DNA of 64,000 bases, taken from NCBI RefSeq assembly GCF_000255555.1, contig NZ_AGRW01000030.1:1-64000 (forward strand), given 5' to 3'. A program made the position numbers and the translations under genes. This DNA comes from Treponema saccharophilum DSM 2985 (GTDB lineage Bacteria; Spirochaetota; Spirochaetia; Treponematales; Treponemataceae). Below the pieces are notes generated by a model. That model did no database searches and was not told the DNA's origin. It worked only from the letters and a program-made list of their open reading frames with translations. How positions within the stretch are numbered: position 1 is the first letter of the stretch; each line of letters begins with the position of its first letter. Below are positions 16,439-25,092 of the stretch, piece by piece.

Positions 16439-17569
16439 ATGAGACGGACATTCATCGCCGTTTTTTGCGCGGCTGCGGCTGCGCTCATGCTTCTGCAGTC
16501 ATGCCAGACGTCAGGCGCGGGAAGCGGGATTTCAGGACAGGAGGGAGGAACATACATGCCGGAAAAAGAATCGCCGGTCGAAATACCGGAGGGAAAATCT
16601 GCCGGAGCGCGCGCGCTCATGCGGTACATTGCGGATTGCCGCGCGAGCGGGGCGGTGCTTTCAGGGCAGCAGGATTTGACGTGGGACGACAGCTACGGGC
16701 AGCTTCAGAAAGTGTTCGGCGACACGGGAAAATATCCTGCAATCGCAGGATTCGATTTCATGAACTACACGCAGGTTTCGGGCGGCTCGGGGCAGCATCA
16801 GACCGAGGAGGCGCTGGAATTCCTCAAAAAAGGCGGAATCGCCGCGTTCTGCTGGCATTGGCGCGACCCGAGCGGGAAGACAATCGAATTCAACTCGGAG
16901 AAGACGGCGTTCAGGATTCCCTACAAGGCTGATTCGGAAAGCGGTCTCGACGAATCGAGCGAGGATTTCGCGATGATAGCATCCGACCTTGAGCGGATTG
17001 CGGCCGAGCTTCAGAGAATACGGGACGCAGGGTATCCCGTCCTGTGGCGGCCGCTCCACGAGGCGTACGGAAACAAGGATGACTGGGGCGGCGCGTGGTT
17101 CTGGTGGGGCGCCGGATGCGGAAGCGCTGACGGGAAAGGCAGAAACAGGCGGGAAGCGTATCTTGCCCTCTACAAGTACATGCACAGGTTCCTCACGAAG
17201 GAGAAGGGGCTGGACAACCTCATCTGGGTCTGGAACGCGCAGAATGCGGACTGGTATCCGGGCGACGAATTTGTCGATGTCGTCGCGTATGACAACTACA
17301 AGCTCGGCGAGCTCGGAACGCAGTACGAGATGCTCAGGAGCGTGAGCGGCGGGAAGAAAATCATCGCGCTCGGCGAGAACGGGACGATTCCGGACGTTTC
17401 CTCGATGAGCGGGAAATGGGCGTACTTCACCACCTGGAACGACCATTCATCCGACGAAAGCCAGTGCTTCTGGAGCTGCGAGAACCACAACACGCTTTCC
17501 CACCGCAAGGAGGTTTACGGAAGCGGGAACGTCATAACGCTCGACGAGCTTCCCGAATTGTGGAAATAG
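16439..17569 (+). CDS. GH26 endo-beta-mannanase, lipoprotein
   Basis: A 376-residue GH26 protein. ATG 16439 is used because the signal peptide starts there and GGGGGG lies just upstream. The lipobox LLQSC puts the lipid at Cys22, so it is an envelope or surface enzyme. Acid/base Glu208 is in RPLHEAYG and nucleophile Glu313 in ALGENGT; WFWWG (220-224) and the early SGQQDLTWDD are also typical of the family. It should cut beta-1,4-mannan into oligosaccharides outside the cytoplasm. It is followed by the LacI gene and the rest of the pathway on the same strand. Confidence 0.93.
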   Translation: MRRTFIAVFCAAAAALMLLQSCQTSGAGSGISGQEGGTYMPEKESPVEIPEGKSAGARALMRYIADCRASGAVLSGQQDLTWDDSYGQLQKVFGDTGKYPAIAGFDFMNYTQVSGGSGQHQTEEALEFLKKGGIAAFCWHWRDPSGKTIEFNSEKTAFRIPYKADSESGLDESSEDFAMIASDLERIAAELQRIRDAGYPVLWRPLHEAYGNKDDWGGAWFWWGAGCGSADGKGRNRREAYLALYKYMHRFLTKEKGLDNLIWVWNAQNADWYPGDEFVDVVAYDNYKLGELGTQYEMLRSVSGGKKIIALGENGTIPDVSSMSGKWAYFTTWNDHSSDESQCFWSCENHNTLSHRKEVYGSGNVITLDELPELWK

Positions 17570-17612
17570 CATCGGGGGAGGGCGCGCCTGTTTCGGCTGT
17601 TTTTCGGAAAGA

Positions 17613-17669
17613 AAAACGGTTTCCCTTTCGTTTCTTGAATTTGGGGAGCGAAGGGGATATAATCGCATC
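17613..17669 (+). promoter_or_regulatory. LacI-gene promoter, predicted leaderless, with upstream operator
   Basis: TTGAAT (17635-17640), 17-base spacer, TATAAT (17658-17663), then six bases (CGCATC) to the ATG at 17670. The transcript should start at or beside the start codon. An AAGGGG is present but lies 13 bases away. Operator core AAAACGGTTT is at 17613-17622, upstream of the -35, unlike the other three sites. Confidence 0.75.
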
Positions 17670-18653
17670 ATGAATTACACGATTGCTGAAATTTCGAAGA
17701 TGGCCAACGTCGCGAAAAGCACCGTCTCGAAGGCGCTGAACGGACAGAAAGGCGTGAGCGAGGCGAAAAGGCAGGAGATACTGAAACTTGTCGGCGACAT
17801 GAACTACCGCCCGAACCTTGCCGCCCGCGCCCTTGCGAAGCGCAAGACCGAGACGATAGGGCTCGTCATTCCCGCGGATGTCGATTACACGCTTTCGGGC
17901 GTGTACTGGTCCGTCATAATCGCTTCTGTCGCTGAAGAGGCATCGAAGCGCGGGTACAACCTTCTTCTCATGACGCTCAACAAGGAAAATCCGCTCAAGA
18001 CCCTTGAGGACGCGATACTCAAGCAGAGCGCTGACGGGCTGATTTTTCCGTCGGAGCTTCTGACAGTGCAGGAATACAACATGCTTTCCGCGTCCGACAT
18101 GCCGTTCGTCATTCAGGGGCGCGCGCCGTTCGCCAACCACTGCTGCGTTGACGTCCGGAGCGAGGACGGGGCGTTCCGGCTGACGAAGCGGCTCGTCGAG
18201 AAGGGGTTCCGCCATATCGGATGCGTCACGGGGCCTGATTCGTTCCTGTACACGCAGGAGCGAATATCGGGATTCAAAAAGGCGCTCGCGGAGTCGTCGC
18301 TCGACTGCGACATGATAATCGGCACCCTCTATTCCGAATCGACGACGAAGGAGAATGTCAGGAAATTCCTTGATGAGCATCCGGCAATCGACGCGCTCTT
18401 CCTTGCGGCGGGCGGAGAATTCGCGTTCTACGTCTTCGAGGTGCTCAAGGAGCGGAACGTCGATATGGGAAAATTCGGCATCGCTGTCTTCGACGAGTGC
18501 CGCTCGTTCGGGTTCCTTCCGTTCCCGGTTATTTCAGGAAGGCAGCCCATCCGGCAGATGGGCGCTCAGGACGCGCGGAATCTCTTCCAGCTCATCGACA
18601 AGGAGACGCCGCCGTCGCTTTCCCTCTTCGACATAGAAATTCTCGAAAGCTGA
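17670..18653 (+). CDS. LacI-family transcriptional regulator of the mannan locus
   Basis: A 327-residue protein. The LacI helix-turn-helix opens the chain (YTIAEISKMANVAKSTVSKALNG), the hinge helix is NLAARALAKR, and the periplasmic-binding-like effector domain follows (IGLVIP, then the DGLIFPSE region). It should bind the AAAnCGnTTT sites found at four promoters in this locus, with a manno-oligosaccharide as probable inducer (inferred). One such site is near its own promoter, suggesting autoregulation. The gene is followed 18 bp later by the SGNH hydrolase. Confidence 0.92.
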   Translation: MNYTIAEISKMANVAKSTVSKALNGQKGVSEAKRQEILKLVGDMNYRPNLAARALAKRKTETIGLVIPADVDYTLSGVYWSVIIASVAEEASKRGYNLLLMTLNKENPLKTLEDAILKQSADGLIFPSELLTVQEYNMLSASDMPFVIQGRAPFANHCCVDVRSEDGAFRLTKRLVEKGFRHIGCVTGPDSFLYTQERISGFKKALAESSLDCDMIIGTLYSESTTKENVRKFLDEHPAIDALFLAAGGEFAFYVFEVLKERNVDMGKFGIAVFDECRSFGFLPFPVISGRQPIRQMGAQDARNLFQLIDKETPPSLSLFDIEILES

Positions 18654-18671
18654 AAAAAAGGAGAACCAGCT

Positions 18672-19325
18672 GTGGATTTAAAAGGAAAGAAAATTCTGTT
18701 TCTCGGTGACAGCATCACCGAAGGTTGGGGAGCTTCCTCAATCGAAAAAACGTACTGGTCGCTGCTCTCTTCCGTTGACGGGGCGGCCGTGAGGGCGTAC
18801 GGAATAGGCGGAACGCGAATCGCGCGGCAGATTGTCCCGTCGTGCGAGCCGAAATATGACCGGAATTTCGTTTCGCGCGTCGGCGAGATGGAAAACGGGG
18901 CGGATTGCGTCGTCGTTTTTGGCGGGACGAACGATTACGGGCACGGCGACGCGCCGCTCGGCTCTTTTGACGACAGGACGGACTCGACTTTTTACGGCGC
19001 GCTCCACAGCCTCTTCCTTGCGCTTCTTCAAAAATATCCCGAAGCGCGGATTGTCGTGATGACGCCGCTTCACCGCGAGCGCGAGAACTGCCTCGTAAAC
19101 GAAGCGGGCGTGCGCAATGTCGGCACGCTTTCCGATTACGTGCGGATTATAAAGGAGGTCGCCCGCCATTACGCGCTTCCCGTCCTCGATTTGTATTCGC
19201 TGAGCGGAATCCAGCCGGACGTCCCGTTCTTGAGGGAGCGGTACGCGCCGGACGGGCTTCATCCGAACGATTCGGGACATGAGCGCATTTACGCGCTTCT
19301 CAGGGAATTTTTGCGGACACTCTGA
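18672..19325 (+). CDS. SGNH/GDSL hydrolase, probable acetyl-mannan esterase
   Basis: A 217-residue cytoplasmic protein with a GTG start backed by AAGGAG (18657-18662). Block I is FLGDSITEG with nucleophile Ser14; block III is GGTNDYG; block V is DGLHPND with the catalytic Asp/His. No signal peptide. Plant mannans are acetylated and mannan loci often encode SGNH-type deacetylases, so removal of acetyl groups from imported oligosaccharides is the likely job; this comes from context, not from a substrate-specific motif. It sits between the regulator and the second mannanase, 46 bases before the latter. Confidence 0.8.
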   Translation: MDLKGKKILFLGDSITEGWGASSIEKTYWSLLSSVDGAAVRAYGIGGTRIARQIVPSCEPKYDRNFVSRVGEMENGADCVVVFGGTNDYGHGDAPLGSFDDRTDSTFYGALHSLFLALLQKYPEARIVVMTPLHRERENCLVNEAGVRNVGTLSDYVRIIKEVARHYALPVLDLYSLSGIQPDVPFLRERYAPDGLHPNDSGHERIYALLREFLRTL

Positions 19326-19371
19326 CGTTCCGCACGGGAAATCGCCGAGGCAGTGTTTTTCAGGAGGAGAT

Positions 19372-20340
19372 ATGAGCGGGCTTTGTATAAATCCGTCAAA
19401 TCCGAACGCACAGGACTGTGTGAGGAACGTCCTGCGCTATCTTTCGGAAATAAGTTTCAGGAAAGTCATAAGCGGCCAGCACACGCAGAGCCTGGCGCAG
19501 GAAGAGCTTCATTTCATCGAGGAGGTAACGGGAAAAAAGCCCGCGCTGCTCGGGTTCGAGCTTCTTTCGTATTCGCCGAACATAAACTATTTCGACACGG
19601 ACGACGAGTGCATGGAGGAAATCCGGCAGAATTACGGCACGCTCAGCAGGGCGTGGGACTGGGCTGCTCAGAAGGGGCTGATTACGTTCACCTGGCACTG
19701 GTTCTCGCCGCTTGGCGGGCATTCGAAATCCTTCTACTCGAAAAACACCAGCTTCGACGCGGAGAAAGCCGCAGCGGAGGGTACGGAGGAGAACCGCGCG
19801 ATGATTTCCGACATCGACGCTATGGCGGGAATTTTGCGGCCGTTTTGCGACGCGAGAATACCGGTTCTCTGGAGGCCGCTGCACGAAGGGGACGGCGGCT
19901 GGTTCTGGTGGGGCGCAAAGGGCGGGGACGCGCTCAAAAAAATCTACCGGATACTGTACGACCGCTTCGTCAACGTCCATCATCTTGACAATCTCATCTG
20001 GGTATGGAATTCGCATGAGCCTTCGTGCTATCCGGGCGACGATGTCGTTGACATAATTTCCCGCGACATTTACGGGACGCCGCACGAGCATTCGCCGTTT
20101 GCCCGTGAATTCAGTGAGCTTGTTGATGTCACGGCGCAGAAAAAGATTGCCCTCCTCGGGGAATGCGGGACGATGCCGGATGCGGAGAAGGCGATTGAGG
20201 ACGGAATCGGCTGGGCAAGCTTCATGACGTGGAGCCATGAATTCTGCCTGAGCGAGCAGTACAACGATTTATCCTTTTTGCGGCGGATATACGGTTCCGA
20301 AAAAGTCGTGACAAAAGAGAGCCTGCCTGCCTTGTATTAG
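19372..20340 (+). CDS. GH26 beta-mannanase/mannosidase, cytoplasmic
   Basis: A 322-residue GH26 enzyme without signal peptide. ATG 19372 follows AGGAGGAG by three to four bases. Acid/base Glu172 is in RPLHEGDGG and nucleophile Glu264 in LLGECGT; WFWWG at 177-181 matches the first GH26. It has GFELLSY where the other has GFDFMNY. Being intracellular and shorter, it probably trims imported manno-oligosaccharides to mannobiose for the epimerase and phosphorylases. The promoter and operator at 20406-20467 lie after it, so it belongs to the upstream transcript. Confidence 0.92.
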   Translation: MSGLCINPSNPNAQDCVRNVLRYLSEISFRKVISGQHTQSLAQEELHFIEEVTGKKPALLGFELLSYSPNINYFDTDDECMEEIRQNYGTLSRAWDWAAQKGLITFTWHWFSPLGGHSKSFYSKNTSFDAEKAAAEGTEENRAMISDIDAMAGILRPFCDARIPVLWRPLHEGDGGWFWWGAKGGDALKKIYRILYDRFVNVHHLDNLIWVWNSHEPSCYPGDDVVDIISRDIYGTPHEHSPFAREFSELVDVTAQKKIALLGECGTMPDAEKAIEDGIGWASFMTWSHEFCLSEQYNDLSFLRRIYGSEKVVTKESLPALY

Positions 20341-20405
20341 GCTCCGGCTTCCGGCGGGCGAGTCCTGCGGGAATGCAAAAAAAAATCAGCAACTGAAAAA
20401 TTTTC

Positions 20406-20467
20406 TTGACAAGAAAGAAATAACAAATATACTGAAACTAAAGAGAAACCGATTTCTCTTTAGTTTC
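20406..20467 (+). promoter_or_regulatory. Strong promoter with a 34-bp palindromic LacI-type operator
   Basis: TTGACA (20406-20411), 16-base spacer, TATACT (20428-20433). Immediately after is an inverted repeat with 15-bp perfect arms (GAAACTAAAGAGAAA at 20434-20448 and its complement at 20453-20467) around CCGA. The centre contains AAACCGATTT, the same core as the other three operators. It controls the permease-to-manA genes. Confidence 0.9.
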
Positions 20468-20485
20468 TTTTTTAGGAGTCTGCTT

Positions 20486-21367
20486 ATGAAAAACAGAATG
20501 TCATATGCGAGCCAGCAAAAGCTTGTCGTCTTTACGTTTCTGCTGTTTCCTGTGATTCTGCTTCTGGTTTTCGGGTTTCTGCCAATCCTCAATATGTTCT
20601 TCTACAGTTTCCTCCAGTGGGACGGAATCGGCGAGAAAACGTTCATCGGAATCAAAAACTACATCGAGCTTTTCTCAAGGCAGGAAAACCTGCGCGTTTT
20701 TGGCGTGAGCATCTATTATTTTGTCGGCTCGCTCGTGCAGCTTGCGCTTGCCCTTCTTTTCGCGGTCATTCTTTCGTCAAAGATGCGGGCGCAGAATTTC
20801 TTCAAGGGCGTCCTCTTTTTCCCGAACCTCGTGAACGGCGTCGCAATCGGATTCATCTTCCTTTATTTCTTCAAGGATACGGGAACGCTGAACGAGGTGC
20901 TCAAGGTATTCGGGCTTGAGGGGAAGGTTCTCTGGCTGACGGATCCCGGGATGGTCAACTACTCGCTTACGTTCACTTCGATATGGCGGTACATGGGATT
21001 CAACGTCGTGATGTTCGTGGCGGCAATCCAGTCGCTTCCGTCGGACATGTACGAGGCCGCGAACCTTGACGGGGCGAGCGCCTGGCAGCAGTTCTGGTAT
21101 CTCACCTTTCCGGGAATCGCCCCTATGATTCAGATAAACATGATTCTGGCGGTGAAGGGCGCCGTCAGCGTGTTCGAGATTCCGTACATCATGACGGGCG
21201 GTGGAAACGGCTCGTCGACATTCGTCATCCGCACGATGGACACGGCTTTCAAGTTCAACAAAATCGGCCTTGCCTCGGCGATGGCCATCGTCCTGACGGT
21301 CATCGTGCTGGTCGTCTCGGCAATACAGAACCGCATGTTCAGGAATTCAGAAGGAGGAATATCATGA
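20486..21367 (+). CDS. Sugar ABC transporter permease (MalF/UgpA type)
   Basis: A 293-residue CUT1 permease with six predicted membrane segments, the first near residues 15-35. The EAA motif is DMYEAANLDGASAWQQFWYLTFPGI (about 192-216). It forms the inner-membrane channel with the downstream permease; the two overlap by four bases (ATGA). Substrate is probably manno-oligosaccharides, judged from the surrounding phosphorylases and from the operator just upstream. The binding protein is encoded at 12856-14151. Confidence 0.92.
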   Translation: MKNRMSYASQQKLVVFTFLLFPVILLLVFGFLPILNMFFYSFLQWDGIGEKTFIGIKNYIELFSRQENLRVFGVSIYYFVGSLVQLALALLFAVILSSKMRAQNFFKGVLFFPNLVNGVAIGFIFLYFFKDTGTLNEVLKVFGLEGKVLWLTDPGMVNYSLTFTSIWRYMGFNVVMFVAAIQSLPSDMYEAANLDGASAWQQFWYLTFPGIAPMIQINMILAVKGAVSVFEIPYIMTGGGNGSSTFVIRTMDTAFKFNKIGLASAMAIVLTVIVLVVSAIQNRMFRNSEGGIS

Positions 21368-22542
21368 TTAGGAATACAAGGGAAAAACGGGCGGGACATT
21401 TGTGCCAGGACGGCATGCTCGTACGGAACTGCAAGTACCTTCTTCTGCTGCTTGCGACGCTCAGCGTCATGCTCCCGATTGTCGTGGTGTTCCTGGGCTC
21501 GTTCAAGACGAGCGAGGAATTCAACCGCTCGCGGCCGTTCGAGCTTCCCTCGTTCACGTCGAACACGGAAATATGGAAAGGCGCGAAGACGCTCGGCACG
21601 GAAAGCCGGCTGAGAATAACCGGAAAGATGCTCGAAAACCACGAGGCAAGGAAAGTCACGCTTGTCATTGACCCTGTGGAGGCGGAAAACAGCTTCGCCG
21701 TCATCTCGGACTCGGAGGGCGCGGAAGTCGGAACGGGCGAGGGAATCATCGGGGAAAGCGAAATCACCATCGCCATCCCGAAATCGGCGTGGAAAAGCGT
21801 GCGGGAAAACGGTTTTTCCATCTCGGGCGAGAACATTACGGTGCGGCGCGTCAAAGTCCTCGAAGGGTTTTTCCTTGGAAACTATGTGACGGCATTCTCG
21901 AAGGGAAACATGCTCCGCGGGTTTCTGAACACGCTCATACTGATTTTCTTCTCGGGGCTCGGAACGGTCCTCACGGGAAGCATGACCGCGTTCGTACTGA
22001 GCCGCTTCAAATTCAAGGGGAAGAAGCTCGTGTACACGGCGTTTTTGTGGATTGCGCTCATCCCGACAATCACCACGCAGGTCGCCACGTTCCAGATTGT
22101 CTACAAGCTCGGGCTTTACAACACGAGGCTTTCCTGCATCATCCTTTCGATGGGAACGGACATCATCGGCATCATGATTTACCTGCAGTTCCTGAACCAC
22201 ATCTCGAATTCCCTTGACGAGAGCGCGATTATCGACGGTGCGAGCTACTGGCAGGTGTTCACGACGATAATATTCCCGCTCCTGCAGCCGGCGACGGTGA
22301 CGGTTCTGATTCTCAAATGCATCAACCTGTACAACGATTTTTATAATCCGCTCCTTTACATGCCGAAGCAGAGCCTCATGGTGATTTCGACCTCGCTCTA
22401 CAAGTTCAAGGGGCCGTTCGGGACAAACTGGCCCGTGATATGCGCCGGCGTCGTGATTGCCGTCATCCCCACGCTGATAGCGTTCATCGCGATGCAGCGG
22501 TACATCTACGGCGGCATGGTGACCGGCTCCGTAAAGGAATAG
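21364..22542 (+). CDS. Sugar ABC transporter permease (MalG/UgpE type) with a large periplasmic insert
   Basis: A 392-residue CUT1 permease, about 110 residues longer than usual. The extra part is a single block near residues 78-165, between the first membrane segment (FKTSEEFNRSRPFELP follows it) and FFLGNYVTAFSKGN, which normally comes directly after. The block is polar and beta-rich (RLRITGKMLENHEARKV..., ENSFAVISDSEGAEVGTG) and would face the periplasm. The EAA motif ESAIIDGASYWQVFTTIIFP is intact. The insert may bind sugar or the binding protein; this is speculative. Its start overlaps the upstream permease stop. Confidence 0.9.
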   Translation: MIRNTREKRAGHLCQDGMLVRNCKYLLLLLATLSVMLPIVVVFLGSFKTSEEFNRSRPFELPSFTSNTEIWKGAKTLGTESRLRITGKMLENHEARKVTLVIDPVEAENSFAVISDSEGAEVGTGEGIIGESEITIAIPKSAWKSVRENGFSISGENITVRRVKVLEGFFLGNYVTAFSKGNMLRGFLNTLILIFFSGLGTVLTGSMTAFVLSRFKFKGKKLVYTAFLWIALIPTITTQVATFQIVYKLGLYNTRLSCIILSMGTDIIGIMIYLQFLNHISNSLDESAIIDGASYWQVFTTIIFPLLQPATVTVLILKCINLYNDFYNPLLYMPKQSLMVISTSLYKFKGPFGTNWPVICAGVVIAVIPTLIAFIAMQRYIYGGMVTGSVKE

Positions 22543-22600
22543 GCGCTGGGATTTCCGAAACGCGTCCGGAACAGCGATTTTTGCAAGCAAGAATGGTTAA

Positions 22601-22632
22601 ACCTGTTCGGAAAGTTCATTTTCAGAACAGGT
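22601..22632. repeat. CCTGTTC-type hairpin before the epimerase gene
   Basis: ACCTGTTC (22601-22608) pairs with GAACAGGT (22625-22632), with inner GGAAA/TTTTC. It sits in the 108-base gap between permease and epimerase. Same arm sequence as the hairpin at 6342-6381. Confidence 0.6.
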
Positions 22633-22650
22633 CGGTTAGGAGTCAGAAAT

Positions 22651-23862
22651 ATGAATAAAAACGAGATGATGATGCTCGCCGTTTTGGGCGGGGAGTGCAG
22701 GGCGGAGCTTGCGGGGCATATCCTTCCGTTCTGGAAGCAGATGAGGGACGAGGAGCGCGGAGGCTTCTTCGGTTTTTTGGGCTACGACCTGAAGCTCGAC
22801 AAGGATGCCGTGAAGGGCTGCATCCTGAACAGCAGGATTTTGTGGTTCTTCTCGAACGCGTACAAAACGCTCGGCGACAAGGATATCGTTCCCTATGCCC
22901 GCCATGCCTACGACTTCCTCAAAAATCACTGCCTCGACAAAGAGAACGGCGGCGTCTTCTGGAGCCTTAATGCAGACGGGACGGTGTGCGACAGCACGAA
23001 GCATACCTACAACCAGGCGTTCGCGATATACGCCCTCAGCTCGTATTACGAGATTTCGCACGACCGCGAGGCTCTTGAGATTGCGTTCGGGCTGTTCGAT
23101 TTGATAGAAGGAAAGTGCACGGACGACGTCGGATACCTTGAGGCGTTCACTCGCGATTTCCGGCCGGAAAGCAACGAGAAGCTCAGCGAGAACGGCGTCA
23201 TGGCGGAAAAGACGATGAACACGCTTCTCCATGTCCTTGAGGCGTACACCGATTTGTTCCGGGTGAGCGGGGACAATCGCGTGAAGGAGCGGCTTCACTT
23301 TATCCTGAATCAGTTCGCGGCGAAAATCTGGAATCCGGAGCGGAAACGGCAGGAAGTGTTCTTCGACAGAAACCTCAATCCGCTCATCGACCTGTACTCA
23401 TACGGGCACGACATCGAGACGAGCTGGCTGCTGGACAAATGCCTCGCCGTTCTCGGCGAGGAGGAATTCAACAGGCTCTGCTCGCCGATTACGGAGACGA
23501 TTGCCGCGCAGATTCACAAAATCGCCTACAAAAAGCACTCCCTCCTCAACGAATGCGAGCGCGGGACGGACAACACGAAGCGGATTTGGTGGGTGCAGGC
23601 GGAAAGCGTCGTCGGATTTCTGAACGCATTCGAGAAATCGGAGGATGAAAAATACCTTGCCGCTGCTGCGGACATCTGGGAATTCATCAAGGAGCACATG
23701 GTTGACAAAAGGGAAGGCTCCGAATGGTTCTGGTGCACCGACGAGGACGGGAACGCGATGGACGAGCCTATCGTCGAGCCGTGGAAATGCCCCTACCACA
23801 ACGGAAGGATGTGCTTTGAGGTAATCGGGCGGACAAAAAAGATGATGTCCGGAATATGCTGA
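22651..23862 (+). CDS. Mannobiose/cellobiose 2-epimerase (AGE family)
   Basis: A 403-residue N-acylglucosamine/cellobiose 2-epimerase family protein with an (alpha/alpha)6 barrel. Typical segments are ERGGFFGF near the start, the TMNTLLHVLEAYTDL and YGHDIETSWLL helices carrying catalytic His residues, and WWVQAE. In mannan pathways this enzyme turns the reducing-end mannose of beta-1,4-mannobiose into glucose, producing mannosyl-glucose for the GH130 phosphorylase encoded next. No signal peptide. The gene order epimerase, GH130_1, GH130_2 matches known mannan phosphorolysis clusters. Confidence 0.93.
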   Translation: MNKNEMMMLAVLGGECRAELAGHILPFWKQMRDEERGGFFGFLGYDLKLDKDAVKGCILNSRILWFFSNAYKTLGDKDIVPYARHAYDFLKNHCLDKENGGVFWSLNADGTVCDSTKHTYNQAFAIYALSSYYEISHDREALEIAFGLFDLIEGKCTDDVGYLEAFTRDFRPESNEKLSENGVMAEKTMNTLLHVLEAYTDLFRVSGDNRVKERLHFILNQFAAKIWNPERKRQEVFFDRNLNPLIDLYSYGHDIETSWLLDKCLAVLGEEEFNRLCSPITETIAAQIHKIAYKKHSLLNECERGTDNTKRIWWVQAESVVGFLNAFEKSEDEKYLAAAADIWEFIKEHMVDKREGSEWFWCTDEDGNAMDEPIVEPWKCPYHNGRMCFEVIGRTKKMMSGIC

Positions 23863-23922
23863 TATGTTTTGCCCTGTCCTGATTTTCGGCGGGCAGGGTG
23901 GATTTTTCAAAAGGAGAGAACT

Positions 23923-25092
23923 ATGACTGAATTCGAGAGGAACTACAAAAGGGAGCGCGCCCGTTTTGAGGAGCTGGTTTCCCGCAGGAACGAGAAAAGC
24001 GATTTCTACAACGGAATTTACGACCGGTACAAAAATCCTGTCTTGACCCGGAACCACGTGCCCCTTTTCTGGAAGTACGACATGAACCCGGAGACGAACC
24101 CGCATTTCATGGAGCGGCTCGGGATAAATGCCGTCATGAATTCCGGCGCGATTTTCCTTGACGGGAAATTCTGCCTCGTCGCGCGCGTTGAGGGCGCCGA
24201 CAGAAAATCATTCTTTGCGGTTGCGGAAAGCGAGAGCGGAATCGACGGGTTTCGGTTCCGGGATTATCCGGTGGAGCTTCCTGACACGTGCGCTGATGAG
24301 ACGAACGTGTACGACATGCGCCTGACACAGCACGAGGACGGATGGATTTACGGCGTTTTCTGTTCTGAAAGCAAGGACAAATCCTCGAACGATTTGAGCG
24401 CGGCGGTCGCGCAGGCGGGAATTGTCCGCACGAAAGATTTGAGGACATGGGAGCGGCTCGCGAACCTCAGGACGTTGCGCTCTCCGCAGCAGAGGAATGT
24501 CGTCCTTCTTCCGGAATTCGTAGACGGAAAATACGCGTTCTACACGAGGCCGATGGACAACTTCATCGACACGGGAAGCGGCGGCGGAATCGGGTTCGGG
24601 CTTTGCGACGACATAACGGACGCGGTGATTGACGAGGAGAAAATAACGAGCGGCCGCGTCTATCATACGATTACCGAAGCCAAGAACGGGGCGGGCGCTG
24701 TTCCCATAAAGACGAAAAGAGGCTGGATTCACATTGCGCACGGGGTTCGCAATACTGCCGCGGGACTCCGGTACGTTCTCTACTGCTTCGCCACGGATGC
24801 GCGCAACCCGGCAAAAGTGATTGCGGAGCCGGGCGGAGTCTTCCTCGTCCCGCTCGGTGAGGAGCGCGTGGGCGACGTGAGCAACGTCGTTTTTACGAAC
24901 GGGGCGGTTGTTCATGACGGAATCGTGTACATCTACTACGCGTCAAGCGATACGCGTCTTCATGTGGCGACGACGACTCTCGAAAAACTTGAGGATTACG
25001 TGTTCAGCACGCCGCGCGACATGAGGCGGAGCGCTGACTGCGTGAAGCAGCGCGTTGCGTTCATAAAAAAGAACCTTGAATTCGGAAAATAA
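23923..25092 (+). CDS. GH130 4-O-beta-D-mannosyl-D-glucose phosphorylase
   Basis: 389 residues from ATG 23923, chosen because AAGGAGAG precedes it. The protein matches the GH130 subfamily 1 layout, with the catalytic acid at Asp131 (NVYDMRLTQ), the same position as in characterised Bacteroides mannosylglucose phosphorylase. Phosphate-site segments with conserved Arg and His follow ([15 protein letters not shown]). It splits mannosyl-glucose with phosphate into mannose-1-phosphate and glucose, saving ATP. It follows the epimerase by 60 bases and so uses that enzyme's product. Confidence 0.93.
   Translation: MTEFERNYKRERARFEELVSRRNEKSDFYNGIYDRYKNPVLTRNHVPLFWKYDMNPETNPHFMERLGINAVMNSGAIFLDGKFCLVARVEGADRKSFFAVAESESGIDGFRFRDYPVELPDTCADETNVYDMRLTQHEDGWIYGVFCSESKDKSSNDLSAAVAQAGIVRTKDLRTWERLANLRTLRSPQQRNVVLLPEFVDGKYAFYTRPMDNFIDTGSGGGIGFGLCDDITDAVIDEEKITSGRVYHTITEAKNGAGAVPIKTKRGWIHIAHGVRNTAAGLRYVLYCFATDARNPAKVIAEPGGVFLVPLGEERVGDVSNVVFTNGAVVHDGIVYIYYASSDTRLHVATTTLEKLEDYVFSTPRDMRRSADCVKQRVAFIKKNLEFGK

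Noticed and set aside
21130-22590. 486-codon antisense ORF across the permease genes
   Set aside because: Mirror of two clear ABC permease genes; composition (Arg, His, Asp) is typical of a shadow frame.
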